Shown here: one piece after another, positions 1-8,076 of the stretch | Position numbering within the stretch: position 1 is the stretch's first letter | Layout: the number at the start of each line of letters is the position of its first letter | Source: Bacteroidota bacterium | GTDB taxonomy: Bacteria; Bacteroidota; Bacteroidia; Chitinophagales; UBA2359 | Direction: 5' to 3' | DNA length: 33,454 nucleotides | NCBI GenBank assembly: GCA_020631245.1 | Contig: JAHDHP010000005.1 | Coordinates: forward strand, 1-33,454 | The notes under the pieces: generated by a model | What the model was told of the DNA's origin: nothing | Database searches by the model: none | The model's input: the letters and a program-made list of their open reading frames with translations, nothing else | Made by a program: the position numbers and the translations under genes

Positions 1-32
1 CCAATCATCCTGTCACCCAATCATCCAGTCAC
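1..32. repeat. Two tandem copies of a 16-bp unit
   Basis: The unit CCAATCATCC[T/A]GTCAC occurs twice in a row with one mismatch, ending just before the stop codon of the first gene. Read on the other strand it resembles the 'gattgggtgatt' wording seen near 18520 and 30033, so it may belong to a loose family of short intergenic tandem repeats. The array may continue beyond the window edge. Confidence 0.6.
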
Positions 33-35
33 CAT

Positions 36-1622
36 CTACCTTATTACATCTAACTCTTGTACTTCCTTCGTTCTACCAATAATTGTTTCTATATAATAAC
101 GCCCTACAGGAAAATCATCCAAACCAAGCGGAATATCTTTAATACCTGCATCTAGCGGCCAATCCATCAATTGCTTCAACTCTTTATCATCAGCCCCTAT
201 GATTCGCATGGTAATCTTGTTTCGTTTTCCAACTACTACGCGAATAGAATTACCAGTACGCATTGGGTTTGTAAAATTCACGTTTATATCTGATTTATCT
301 GCTGGCACAAAGTCTTGGGGTACAACGACTAATTTTCGATTTTCTACTGATTTACCTACAATGGTCTGTAACACATAATTTCCTGGTGGAATACCATTTA
401 AGGCAACAGCTACATCGTGCAATCCTCTATCTAATTTCCAATTCATTACATTCTCTACTACCTTACCGTTCTCATCTTTAATCACCATATTTACTTTACA
501 TTTCTGTTCCACTGTAAGCCTAACGAGGTTCCCTTTACGCATCGGGTTGATAAACTCAATTCCGACATATGGATTGACTTTTTCCGCATCTTCAATGGGG
601 TAAATAGGTGGTGAATTAGGCGGTAAATTGATACCAAAATTGTGTAACATTTCGTCTCCATCTCTGATCGTATTATAGCCAATAGCATACGATTCCCATT
701 TCTCTTTTTGAATCGCATCAAGTTCACTATTTGGAATAGATTCATTTTTGATTTCACCTCTAGTTGTTACTTTACCATCTACAATCATTACATCGTCTTC
801 ATTTTCTGATGATACAGTAGGGGTACTACTATCTGCACTTTGTTGAGGTGGCTGTTCTGACAATATAATGTTATTTGGTGTTGAAGAAGCAGGTTTACTA
901 GTATTGATTTGCTTTTTCTCTTCTACAACTATTGATTGTACGGGTGGACTTACTGGCTCAATAATCTCTTTAGCTACTTTGTTTGGTTCTGATTTCTTTT
1001 CCTCATTTACTGATGGACTGACTGGCTCAATGGTCTCCTTAACAACTTTGTTTGGTTCAGAAATAGTTTGTTCAATTGTTTTTACTTGATGATCTACCTG
1101 TTGTATATCATCTTTAGAACTAGGTACGATGTTTTTTACCTCCTCTGCTTGTTCAACAATTGGATTAGGTTTGGTAAAAGAGCCACCACTAGGAGGTATA
1201 GCGGGCTTTTCTTCACTAGCTACAGGAGGAAGTTTCGGTTTTATAGCTTCTGTAACTAGTTCACTACTAGTATGTTTAACTTCCAAAGGTTTCATAAAGT
1301 AGAAGTTAGGTATGTCAACTTTTAGTTTATAATCCCCTTCTGGAATATCACTAACATCAATAGGCACTTTATGCACTCCCGCTGCAAAATCTTGCACTAA
1401 GACTATTTTAATCAGGCGTTTTTGATGATCTACAATGGTAAGTCTCACATTATTTTTACTACCTAAACTTAATTCAATACTGGAAGTATTTACAATTGGA
1501 TTTTGAAATTCCACTAAAATTTTCTCGAAGGGGTTATTATCAACAGGTGTTGTCGTATTTGTTTGTGCGTATACAGATTGAACAAGGTATAATAAGTGCA
1601 ACAACAGAATAATCTTTTTCAT
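36..1622 (-). CDS. Secreted protein with three C-terminal beta-sandwich-like repeats
   Basis: A 528-aa exported protein of unknown function. I chose the start at 1622 because it begins a signal peptide (MKKIILLLHLLYLVQSVYAQ) that a longer upstream reading would bury. Three related blocks of about 75 residues follow: one just after the signal peptide ('FQNPIVNTSSIELSLG'), and two adjacent ones at the C-terminus ('FINPMRKGNLVRL' and 'FTNPMRTGNSIRV'). Each ends in a 'G.Y.L.T..G' strand like the FlgD-type or T9SS sorting-domain fold. Between the first and second lies about 200 residues of Pro/Glu/Lys/Val-rich, probably disordered sequence with an internal duplication (EPNKV.KE.IEPVSP twice). I infer an envelope or surface protein that uses the repeats for binding. 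The C-terminus is not a convincing T9SS type A domain. Confidence 0.8.
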   Translation of the reverse strand: MKKIILLLHLLYLVQSVYAQTNTTTPVDNNPFEKILVEFQNPIVNTSSIELSLGSKNNVRLTIVDHQKRLIKIVLVQDFAAGVHKVPIDVSDIPEGDYKLKVDIPNFYFMKPLEVKHTSSELVTEAIKPKLPPVASEEKPAIPPSGGSFTKPNPIVEQAEEVKNIVPSSKDDIQQVDHQVKTIEQTISEPNKVVKETIEPVSPSVNEEKKSEPNKVAKEIIEPVSPPVQSIVVEEKKQINTSKPASSTPNNIILSEQPPQQSADSSTPTVSSENEDDVMIVDGKVTTRGEIKNESIPNSELDAIQKEKWESYAIGYNTIRDGDEMLHNFGINLPPNSPPIYPIEDAEKVNPYVGIEFINPMRKGNLVRLTVEQKCKVNMVIKDENGKVVENVMNWKLDRGLHDVAVALNGIPPGNYVLQTIVGKSVENRKLVVVPQDFVPADKSDINVNFTNPMRTGNSIRVVVGKRNKITMRIIGADDKELKQLMDWPLDAGIKDIPLGLDDFPVGRYYIETIIGRTKEVQELDVIR

Positions 1623-2107
1623 ATTTGTACATTTTTTTACATAATTCAGGGTATAGGAATCCCATACAAAATATAGGGGCGGATAACAGTGGGTATTTAG
1701 ATTTGATAAAAAATAGAGGTCAGAAATCGCAATCAAAATATGGATACGCCCTAAATTTAGTAATTCAAAAAATAAGATACTAACATTCTATTATAATTTT
1801 GAATTTTATTTTATATACAAATTGATTTTGATTCTTAATAAAGCACGATATACTAGTTGTTCTATCTAATGGCATTTACACTTTCTCATATTTCCCTATG
1901 TATTTAGACACTTACATTTTCGCCCCGCCCACTTGAACACAACTAATTCAAAATCAATTCAATATACAGGAAAAAGCTCTATTTAGACTCTTCTATTTTC
2001 GCTTTTATTGGTATGCATTATTTCTGAGATTTGGTTAAACTAGCAACACATTGATCAATTGTTCTTTCACTTTCACACTTTTAATAACCATAAACTTCAA
2101 AACAATC
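1623..2107. other. Divergent intergenic region without a recognised element
   Basis: This AT-rich gap of 485 bp separates two divergently transcribed secreted-protein genes, so it should hold both promoters. I found no clean TTTG-N20-TAnnTTTG match, no small ORF with a credible start and no strong hairpin. Confidence 0.5.
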
Positions 2108-2848
2108 ATGTTACAATTATTGAATCGACTTACCAAGAAAAGTATGTTGTTAGTCTGCGCCCTTTGTATACTACATTCTTATTCCTTTGCCCAATGGGAT
2201 AATCCTGAGACAGAGGACCCTTGTGATGATCCTTTGAGTGGCATTTTGTGTGGTCATATTATGGATCAGGAAGCTTGGGCAAATACAGCAGAAGAAACTT
2301 ACTGTCAGATGGAGGAAGATGCGGAAGATTATCTATTTCCTGCCTTATTACTTTGGATGGCTGAAAACATGGGACCTAATGTTCCTACTGATCCTACACC
2401 ACCAGAAGATCCCAAAGACCCTAAAGATCCACCTACCGATGGTGAAACTCCCCCCACTGATGGCGGAACTCCTCCAGATGGTGGTACACCTCCTCCAACC
2501 AATGAAAGTCCGACTGATGGTGGGGGTAGTGAAAAATGTCAATCAAGTAGTACTTCAGGATATAGTGAGCAGCGGTATTATGTAGAAGGATTTAATATCG
2601 TCGCATCGCTTAGAAAACAGTTAGATCGTATGGAAAAAGGGAAAGTCTTTAAAAGCTTTAAGTATAATGGAGCTAAATGGAACACTAAGCTGGTTGGCAA
2701 GTATGCATCTACTCCTTCTGATCGTAATGAGTATCTCGCCATTTTTGCTATAAAGGAAACTAAAGCAAGGGGCAATTTCAAAAAACACAATGTTTATATC
2801 AAAGGAAAGGGAAATCGTTTATACTTTAGGTTTGCACGTCAGAAATAA
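2108..2848 (+). CDS. Secreted protein with Pro/Asp/Gly-rich linker
   Basis: A 246-aa exported protein of unknown function. The start at 2108 places a signal peptide at the N-terminus (MLQLLNRLTKKSMLLVCALC, cleavage probably after SFA-Q). The mature part has a short acidic, Cys-containing segment (DPCDDPLSGILCGHIM) that may form disulfides. Then comes a low-complexity linker of about 50 residues built from PPTDG, DPKDP and PPDGG units, and a basic C-terminal domain of about 90 residues (from SEQRYYVEGFNIVASL to the end). The linker looks like a spacer between two folded domains outside the cytoplasm. A terminator follows 21 bp after the stop. An alternative start at 2144 (MLLVCALC) would also give a signal peptide. 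Confidence 0.78.
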   Translation: MLQLLNRLTKKSMLLVCALCILHSYSFAQWDNPETEDPCDDPLSGILCGHIMDQEAWANTAEETYCQMEEDAEDYLFPALLLWMAENMGPNVPTDPTPPEDPKDPKDPPTDGETPPTDGGTPPDGGTPPPTNESPTDGGGSEKCQSSSTSGYSEQRYYVEGFNIVASLRKQLDRMEKGKVFKSFKYNGAKWNTKLVGKYASTPSDRNEYLAIFAIKETKARGNFKKHNVYIKGKGNRLYFRFARQK

Positions 2849-2864
2849 GTAACGAAAAATGAAA

Positions 2865-4406
2865 TTAGTCCATACTTAATGAAGTATGGGCTTTTTTATA
2901 TTTCAGATAGCTCACATTTTTGATTTTTGCTTCTGCCCAATTCGTAAAATCAAAAATACCAAAGGCTGGCTTTTCGATATTTTGATTGTACAAAATCTCT
3001 AGTTTTTCAAAAAGGAGTTTATACTGTTGTTGTTCTTCTTTTAGGGTGCTAGTATTCCAAATCTTTGTAAAAAAGTACTGAAAGAGAGTGTAAAATTGTG
3101 GGTAATCAGTAAGTTGTTTAAGTTTTCGAAATGTATTTCGTTTATATTTTTCAAATGCATCAAAAGCTTCTTGTTCATACAAAATAATAATTCGAAAAAT
3201 ATAAGCAGGACCAATAATTTTCTCTAGTGTTTTGGCTTTAGGATGTTGGAGAAATAGATCTAAATAGTGTAATGCTTGTGGGTAATCTCCAAGCATAAAG
3301 TATAAATGGGCAACGATGGTATACAAATTTAACTCAAACCCAATATTCATCTTTCCAGCTAATAAGTCTATTTGATCGGCAAAAAATGCCAAATCGCTGT
3401 TCACTTGCTTCGTATCACCTGTTTTGATACGATACAAAAAAAGCCCTGCAAAATAGACTTCACAAAAAAGAGTTTGTTCGTATTGATTGCTTAAGGGTAA
3501 TTGATTAATATACTTTAATACGGGTAAGATGTCTTTATACTGCCGACATAAAATCGCTCGATAGATAAGGCGTTGGGCTTTGGTTAGTAATTTTCGGAGG
3601 GGATAGCTTTTACTTTCTGAATACTCATGCTGACTAAATTGAAAGGATCGTTTTGCAATTTCATAACTTTTGGTGTGATTGGGTTCAATCATATAGTAAT
3701 ACCGAAGCATTGTATCATCACAAAGCTCTCGCAGATAAGTACTGTCGGAGGTAGCAGCTTCTTGAAAGATCGGATCTTGAATAAGTTGTTTGTAGTATGT
3801 TTTTTCCTCTTCTCCTACTACCCTACTTTTGCGATTGAGTAATACCAAAAAGCGGTAATAAATCCAGCGAACACGTTCAATCCTGGTGAGTGATTTTAGA
3901 GTAGCTTCGATTTCTTCCTCTCTTTCTAAACACTGCCACATTTCTTCGGAGCTAATATCTGTATTGGCAATAAACTGCCTTTCTAATTGCTGGAGTTCAA
4001 ATAAGCGTAAATAGTTTTTACTTGTTTTGGCTTTTTTAAGTAATCGGTTTAGTAATTTTCGCCCACTTTTCAATTGCTTTTTATTCATCAATAATTCCAC
4101 ATAGCGAATTTCTCGCCGCAACATCAAATCTTCATTTTTGCTTTCGTGAAATTCTGCTAATGATTCTAAAATCTGCTGAAACAAATAACGTTTGGCTGCC
4201 GACAAATGCTTCATAAACTTTTCTTTTCGAAAAACTTTTTCTAGAACCGCTTTATCATATACTTTTTGTTTTTCTAGGACATCAAATAAGCGTACATAGT
4301 TATTGGCTTCTCCAATCTGATGTTGCTTAGATTGTAGTTTAAAATAGCGCTTTTCTGCTTTGCTAAGCGATTTAATAAGATTAAATAAAGGATCATTTTG
4401 TGCCAT
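2865..4406 (-). CDS. Large all-helical protein, TPR-like, unknown function
   Basis: A 513-aa cytoplasmic protein with no signal peptide, rich in Lys, Leu, Glu and Gln and predicted by eye to be nearly all helix. It begins MAQNDPLFNLIKSLSKAEKR. The segment with 'KTGDTKQVNSDLAFFADQID' and 'YFMLGDYPQALHYLDLFLQH' reads like tetratricopeptide helices, so a protein-interaction solenoid is plausible. I took the start at 4406 rather than an in-frame ATG at 4475 because the extension is Cys-rich and unlike the rest, and a promoter-like sequence lies inside it. I recognise no catalytic motif. The gene converges on its neighbour, and the terminator of that neighbour overlaps the last ten codons here. 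Confidence 0.8.
   Translation of the reverse strand: MAQNDPLFNLIKSLSKAEKRYFKLQSKQHQIGEANNYVRLFDVLEKQKVYDKAVLEKVFRKEKFMKHLSAAKRYLFQQILESLAEFHESKNEDLMLRREIRYVELLMNKKQLKSGRKLLNRLLKKAKTSKNYLRLFELQQLERQFIANTDISSEEMWQCLEREEEIEATLKSLTRIERVRWIYYRFLVLLNRKSRVVGEEEKTYYKQLIQDPIFQEAATSDSTYLRELCDDTMLRYYYMIEPNHTKSYEIAKRSFQFSQHEYSESKSYPLRKLLTKAQRLIYRAILCRQYKDILPVLKYINQLPLSNQYEQTLFCEVYFAGLFLYRIKTGDTKQVNSDLAFFADQIDLLAGKMNIGFELNLYTIVAHLYFMLGDYPQALHYLDLFLQHPKAKTLEKIIGPAYIFRIIILYEQEAFDAFEKYKRNTFRKLKQLTDYPQFYTLFQYFFTKIWNTSTLKEEQQQYKLLFEKLEILYNQNIEKPAFGIFDFTNWAEAKIKNVSYLKYKKAHTSLSMD
2870..2897 (+). terminator. Rho-independent terminator inside a convergent CDS
   Basis: CCATACTT-AATG-AAGTATGG forms an 8-bp perfect hairpin followed by GC and six T residues. 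It should end the secreted-protein gene at 2108-2848. The same bases encode the last residues (AHTSLSMD) of the convergent helical protein. Confidence 0.75.
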
Positions 4407-4425
4407 AGACTCATTATTACTTCCA

Positions 4426-4457
4426 CAACAATAACACCTATCTAATTGATTATCAAG
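4426..4457 (-). promoter_or_regulatory. Candidate Bacteroidota promoter for the helical protein
   Basis: On the minus strand CTTG is followed after 20 bases by TATTGTTG, seven of eight matches to TAnnTTTG. The likely transcription start falls only a dozen bases before the ATG at 4406. This supports that start, but one -7 mismatch in AT-rich DNA keeps confidence low. Confidence 0.4.
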
Positions 4458-4653
4458 ATGTAAAAAACAAAACAATTATTTCAGATTGATTAAAAATACA
4501 CTTTTTTTGGTTCATACACACTACATAATATATTATAATTACAAAACAACTCATATATTTTACCTAGTAATTCAAAACATGTTATGTTTTCTTTATCAGT
4601 GGTTATTTTTTGTCGAATAATTTATGCTAGGTACTTAATTGTTCTCAAAAATT

Positions 4654-4690
4654 AACTCGTATACTTCAGATATACGGGTTTTCTTTTTTT
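4654..4690 (+). terminator. Orphan terminator in a divergent intergenic region
   Basis: AACTCGTATA-cttcaga-TATACGGGTT folds into a 10-bp stem with one T-G wobble and is followed by TTCTTTTTTT. It points along the plus strand although no plus-strand gene lies between it and the divergent gene starting at 4406. It may end a small RNA from within 4407-4650 or act as a leader attenuator for the gene at 4772. The rest of this 365-bp gap is AT-rich with nothing else I can identify. Confidence 0.55.
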
Positions 4691-4771
4691 AGATAGGTCT
4701 ACGTTTCTTGAAATTGTCCTCGCTTTTGTGTTACTTTACCATCCTATTTAAATATAAAATAAGTCACTCAA

Positions 4772-5203
4772 ATGGATTTAAAAAATAGAATGAAAAGTAG
4801 GCGTATTCAATTGGAAAGTCAGATCATCACGGAGGTTTTCAATGATAATAAAAATACGGTTCACTTTGATTATCATGTAAACATTGATGACGATGTGAAT
4901 AATATTCGCCTCGATTTATATACCCATAATGCAATCAATGGGGAGATATTCTTACTTCACCAAACAAGCGGTACTAGTTCGCATGATGTGTTGATAAAAA
5001 TGATTTCTTACCTGAAGCAACATCGAAAAGCGGGATTGAAAAATTCTTATACGGTTCGTTGGAAAAATATAAAAGAAGAAAATTCTACGGAGCATGTTTC
5101 TCACTTTTTTGAATACTCGGAAGAGGATGTAAAGAAGAAGTTTTTCTATAATAAGCGACAGGAAGATTATGACTTTAGTATTCAACAAAATCCAGAGTCG
5201 TAG
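4772..5203 (+). CDS. Small soluble hypothetical protein
   Basis: A 143-aa protein of unknown function, with no signal peptide or membrane segment. It starts MDLKNRMKSRRIQLESQI and has alternating beta-like stretches (VHFDYHVNI, NIRLDLYTH, GEIFLLHQTSG) followed by a helix with 'DVLIKMISYLKQH' and a charged, aromatic C-terminus (SHFFEYSEEDVKKKFFYNKR). The pattern suggests a small alpha/beta domain. No catalytic motif is visible. A MITE lies 28 bp after the stop. Confidence 0.65.
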   Translation: MDLKNRMKSRRIQLESQIITEVFNDNKNTVHFDYHVNIDDDVNNIRLDLYTHNAINGEIFLLHQTSGTSSHDVLIKMISYLKQHRKAGLKNSYTVRWKNIKEENSTEHVSHFFEYSEEDVKKKFFYNKRQEDYDFSIQQNPES

Positions 5204-5231
5204 GGATTGAAGGATTGAGGGAATGTGGGAC

Positions 5232-5397
5232 TTAGAGGCTGTCTTGATTTTATAATCAGGCTTGCAAAAGCATCTTTTTTGCCCTAATTGTGTCTTTTTT
5301 TCGCCCCATAGCTCTGCTATGAACCTCAAAAAAGCCTTCATTAGGACTAATAATCTAGCTTTTTCAGCTCTAATCCTAAAATCAAGACAGCCTCTTA
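5232..5397. mobile_element. 160-bp foldback MITE with TTA target duplication
   Basis: Perfect 18-bp terminal inverted repeats (GAGGCTGTCTTGATTTTA at 5235-5252 and its complement at 5377-5394) are flanked by TTA on both sides (5232-5234 and 5395-5397). The arms stay partly complementary inward. The centre is a hairpin, CATAGC-TCT-GCTATG, with outer CTTTTTT/AAAAAAG pairing, so nearly the whole element could fold on itself. It encodes no transposase. The 3-bp TNA duplication and GAGGCTGT ends would fit mobilisation by an IS5-type (IS1031 group) transposase elsewhere in the genome, which is inference. Confidence 0.75.
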
Positions 5398-5460
5398 CAA
5401 TAATAGGTTCGTTATAATTCTTCTCGTTATTTTCTTGCTATTTATTTTGATTCGTTTAAC

Positions 5461-6012
5461 ATGTATGTATATCATCGTAAACCTCCTAATTTTCAAGGTA
5501 ATGTTCTTTATCCGTTGAATCAATTGAAGGATATATTTCCTGTTCTTTATGAAAAAGCGGCGAGTAAATACAAGGGACGAGAAATGATCATGCAACAGCA
5601 GATTCCTCGTTTGAACTGCTTGTGGAATGATGTGTTGCATTTTTCACCCGTTCATCCAGAAAAGGTTATGAACGCTTTATGGTCGCTTGGTTATCCGCCA
5701 CATAGCTCTACTTGGTGGAAAATAGATGTTGAAAAGGTAGGATTTAATGCTACGAATACCGTTGTTTATACAAATCACCGAAAACTTCCTTTTGGGGCAC
5801 CTTTTCCAATAGAAGATTTTATCCCTTTTGAAATAGCCCTAATTAACGAACATCAACAGCTTTCAGTTTCTACCCAAACTTATTATCAGGAATGCAAGGC
5901 ACAAAATCGGCGTCCTTTATTGTTTGTGAATGTTGCTCATGTGTTGCATTGGGGTGCGATTGATATAAGAGGAGTGGAGGAAGTAGTGGTGGTTGAAGGA
6001 AAAAAAGAGTGA
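5461..6012 (+). CDS. Hypothetical protein of a 'YVYH...GNVLYPLN...WNDV' family
   Basis: A 183-aa soluble protein without signal peptide. It begins MYVYHRKPPNFQGNVLYPLN and carries the sequences 'IPRLNCLWNDVLHFSPVHPE', 'LPFGAPFPIEDFIPFEI' and 'LLFVNVAHVLHWGAIDI'. From memory, similar proteins of about this length are annotated as group-specific or hypothetical in unrelated bacteria including bacilli, so this is probably a small widespread family of unknown function, perhaps horizontally spread. I see no proven active site, though the conserved-looking W, N, D and H residues are suggestive. Its TGA stop lies within the end of structured repeat copy A. The valine/glutamate tail (EEVVVVEGKKE) next to the repeat may be a recent addition. 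Confidence 0.7.
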   Translation: MYVYHRKPPNFQGNVLYPLNQLKDIFPVLYEKAASKYKGREMIMQQQIPRLNCLWNDVLHFSPVHPEKVMNALWSLGYPPHSSTWWKIDVEKVGFNATNTVVYTNHRKLPFGAPFPIEDFIPFEIALINEHQQLSVSTQTYYQECKAQNRRPLLFVNVAHVLHWGAIDIRGVEEVVVVEGKKE

Positions 6013-6230
6013 GGGATAGTAGTGGTAGCTTGGTGAAATAGGAGGCTAGTGATGCCTGTGCTGGCAGGGCTGACAACGGAAGACACTGCCAGCATATTGG
6101 CAGAACAGGCGGCTATGAAGCAACTACAAACGGATAGCCCGACCAAGCTGCAGTACTATCATTGCCTGCTCGTTTCATGCGAGGACGCATGAACGGGCGG
6201 CTGTGATAGTATTGCAGCTTAGGCACTCCC
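6007..6230 (-). repeat. Structured dispersed element, copy A
   Basis: Read on the minus strand, the copy begins GGGAGTGCC and ends ATCCCTCACTC. The ends can pair GAGT with ACTC. Inside is a long hairpin (GCTGCAATACTATCA with TGATAGTACTGCAGC) nesting TTCATGCG/CGCATGAA, then the shared core GGTCGGGCTATCCGTTTGTA. A second hairpin (GCTGGCAG/CTGCCAGC, 6060-6093) has the loop TGTCTTCC...GTCAGCC. Copies B and C in this window share this plan. The element overlaps the stop codon of the gene ending at 6012. The tail is followed by six T residues on the minus strand. Confidence 0.85.
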
Positions 6231-6255
6231 AAAATAAGAAATAAAAAAAATCCAC

Positions 6256-7305
6256 ATGAAACATTTTCACATTCTCTCTATTCTATTACTATTAGGATGT
6301 TTAATAGCTAGTTGTGCCCGTGTACCGAAAGATAGCAGTTATGAAACGAAGCGTATTATTACTGGACCAGGGGCAGAAGATTTGGTGATAGATACTGTTG
6401 TTTCGAATTTTCCGCGATTGTTGGTTTCATGTGTGGAACGAAGGGATCGGAATGTCAATTTTGAGGGAGATATTTATGAAATTAATTTGAATACGGATGA
6501 AAGTCGCCCTTTAAAACGGGTGGGAGAGCCAGATGATTTCATCTTTCAACCTCATGGAATCGACTTTATTTGTGATGCTAAGGGGGCTTGTTATTTGTAT
6601 GCGGTGAGCCATTTGAAAAAAGAAAAAAGCAAGGGAATAGATGAGGGGGCACATTTTGTGGTGAAGTATTTGGTGAAGCAACAAGAATTGATTTATCAGG
6701 CGACTTACACCTCTCCTTTATTTACTTCACCCAATGCGGTAGCGGCGTTGCCCAATGGAAGTTTTTATGTAACAAATGATGCTAAGAAACATTTGAGTAT
6801 TACGGAGTCGATGCTTAAACAAAAAAAGTCTACAGTCGTGTTTTATGATAGCCGATATGACGATTATTTAGTCGCTGCAAAGGATTTGGCTTTTGCCAAT
6901 GGGATCAGCATTGTAGATGATAAGGTGTATGTGGCTACGACTAGACAAGGTAAACTTTTTGTGTATCAGAAAGATGCAGGTGGAAGATTAACAAGTCCTG
7001 AAAAGGTGGCGTCTATTATGGGTCAAGATAATCTTAGAACTTATGGTGATAAATTTATTTTGCCTGTCCACCCTAAGAGTTTTGCTTTTTTGAGACATTA
7101 TAAGGATGCAAAAAACATATCACCAACTGTTGTCTATACCATAGATCCGTATAATCGTCCGCGAAAAGAAGTATTATATGCCGATAGTGGCAAGGAGATT
7201 TCTGCAGGCACAACAGGCATTATATACAACAATCACTTGTATATTGGGCAGGTGTTTGAGGCTTTTGTATTGAAAGTAGACTTGGGAGATAAAGGAACAA
7301 ATTAA
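6256..7305 (+). CDS. Paraoxonase/arylesterase-like beta-propeller lipoprotein
   Basis: A 349-aa lipoprotein: the signal peptide ends LIAS-C with the lipidated Cys at residue 20. The body resembles the PON (paraoxonase/lactonase) family, six-bladed calcium-dependent hydrolases. Family features visible in order are GAED (E41, D42, calcium-ligand positions), FQPHGI with H100, SPNAVAALPNGSFYVTND with N160, FANGI with N215, and DN at 258-259. These match the calcium sites of human PON1 by position, which is my alignment by eye. The likely role is hydrolysis of lactones or esters at the periplasmic side of a membrane; the substrate is unknown. The gene starts 25 bp after structured repeat copy A and overlaps the convergent DinB-like gene by four bases at the stop. 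Confidence 0.8.
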   Translation: MKHFHILSILLLLGCLIASCARVPKDSSYETKRIITGPGAEDLVIDTVVSNFPRLLVSCVERRDRNVNFEGDIYEINLNTDESRPLKRVGEPDDFIFQPHGIDFICDAKGACYLYAVSHLKKEKSKGIDEGAHFVVKYLVKQQELIYQATYTSPLFTSPNAVAALPNGSFYVTNDAKKHLSITESMLKQKKSTVVFYDSRYDDYLVAAKDLAFANGISIVDDKVYVATTRQGKLFVYQKDAGGRLTSPEKVASIMGQDNLRTYGDKFILPVHPKSFAFLRHYKDAKNISPTVVYTIDPYNRPRKEVLYADSGKEISAGTTGIIYNNHLYIGQVFEAFVLKVDLGDKGTN

Positions 7306-7952
7306 CTTCTTCCTCCTTGATACTCCCAAACATTATGGGAGGCACTTCCTTGTCTTGGAGCAGGTAAGTCTCCCCCATCGGATTTAATGTTTTGAAAGGC
7401 AGGCATTTCCATTACTCTTTTGGCTTGTTGGAGATGTCTTTGTTCATGGAGAACTATTAGGTTAAAAACTTCTAAAATAGAAAACGTATAAAAAGAACTT
7501 ACTGGAGAAGTAATTCTTACTTTATTTACATTTATTTGCTGTAAGGACTCTTCCATATAGCCCTTCAACAATTGTTGTTGCTCAATAAAATCCCAAATAA
7601 TTGTTTTGCGAATTCGCTTTCCAGAAGGCTTAAATTTCTTAGGAGATTTCATTATTTTGGTCGAGTTAGGACCTATATTTTTTAACATCCATCGCCCCAT
7701 TAATCTAGAAATAAGTGCGGTACTTTCTCGAAATGAATTTCCCTCTTTACGATTTATTTTTCGCTCTAAATCAAACACATAACTCTCATTCATAATGAGT
7801 AAATGCTCGAATATTTGCCCTACCCCCCACTCTTTTTCACTAGGAGCCCAATTGAGCTGAAAATAATTTAATGTTCCAAAATTTGCTCTAGCATCTTCGC
7901 AAAGCAAATCGATTTCCACCATTAGTTCTTCTATTGATTTTACTGCTGCCAT
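7302..7952 (-). CDS. DinB-superfamily four-helix protein
   Basis: A 216-aa cytoplasmic protein with the features of the DinB/YfiT fold, a metal-binding four-helix bundle used by thiol-dependent transferases and by many proteins of unknown role. The N-terminal helix is followed by 'WAPSEKEWGVGQIFEHLLIM', containing the first conserved His. The last helix has 'LIVLHEQRHLQQAKRV', whose two His residues fit the second and third metal ligands. The middle is unusually basic (SPKKFKPSGKRIRK). The activity cannot be assigned from sequence. The stop codon overlaps the end of the convergent paraoxonase-like gene, with no room for a separate terminator. Confidence 0.82.
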   Translation of the reverse strand: MAAVKSIEELMVEIDLLCEDARANFGTLNYFQLNWAPSEKEWGVGQIFEHLLIMNESYVFDLERKINRKEGNSFRESTALISRLMGRWMLKNIGPNSTKIMKSPKKFKPSGKRIRKTIIWDFIEQQQLLKGYMEESLQQINVNKVRITSPVSSFYTFSILEVFNLIVLHEQRHLQQAKRVMEMPAFQNIKSDGGDLPAPRQGSASHNVWEYQGGRS

Positions 7953-8076
7953 AATTACTTGTCTATTGTTCTACTTATTAGTTTTGAGTCCGAAAATAAT
8001 GAAAAAAAATTAAATTATTGCTGTTGAATCAATAACATGACTAGCTCATTTTTATCAGGATGTAATAAGAGACTGT

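Noticed and set aside
2238-2585. Overlapping open frame in the Pro-rich linker region
   Set aside because: The low-complexity linker keeps other frames open; the main frame has signal peptide and terminator.
5870-6146. Open frames on the minus strand across 5870-6146
   Set aside because: They lie in structured repeat copy A and the end of a plus-strand gene; the coding look comes from the repeat, not from a protein family.
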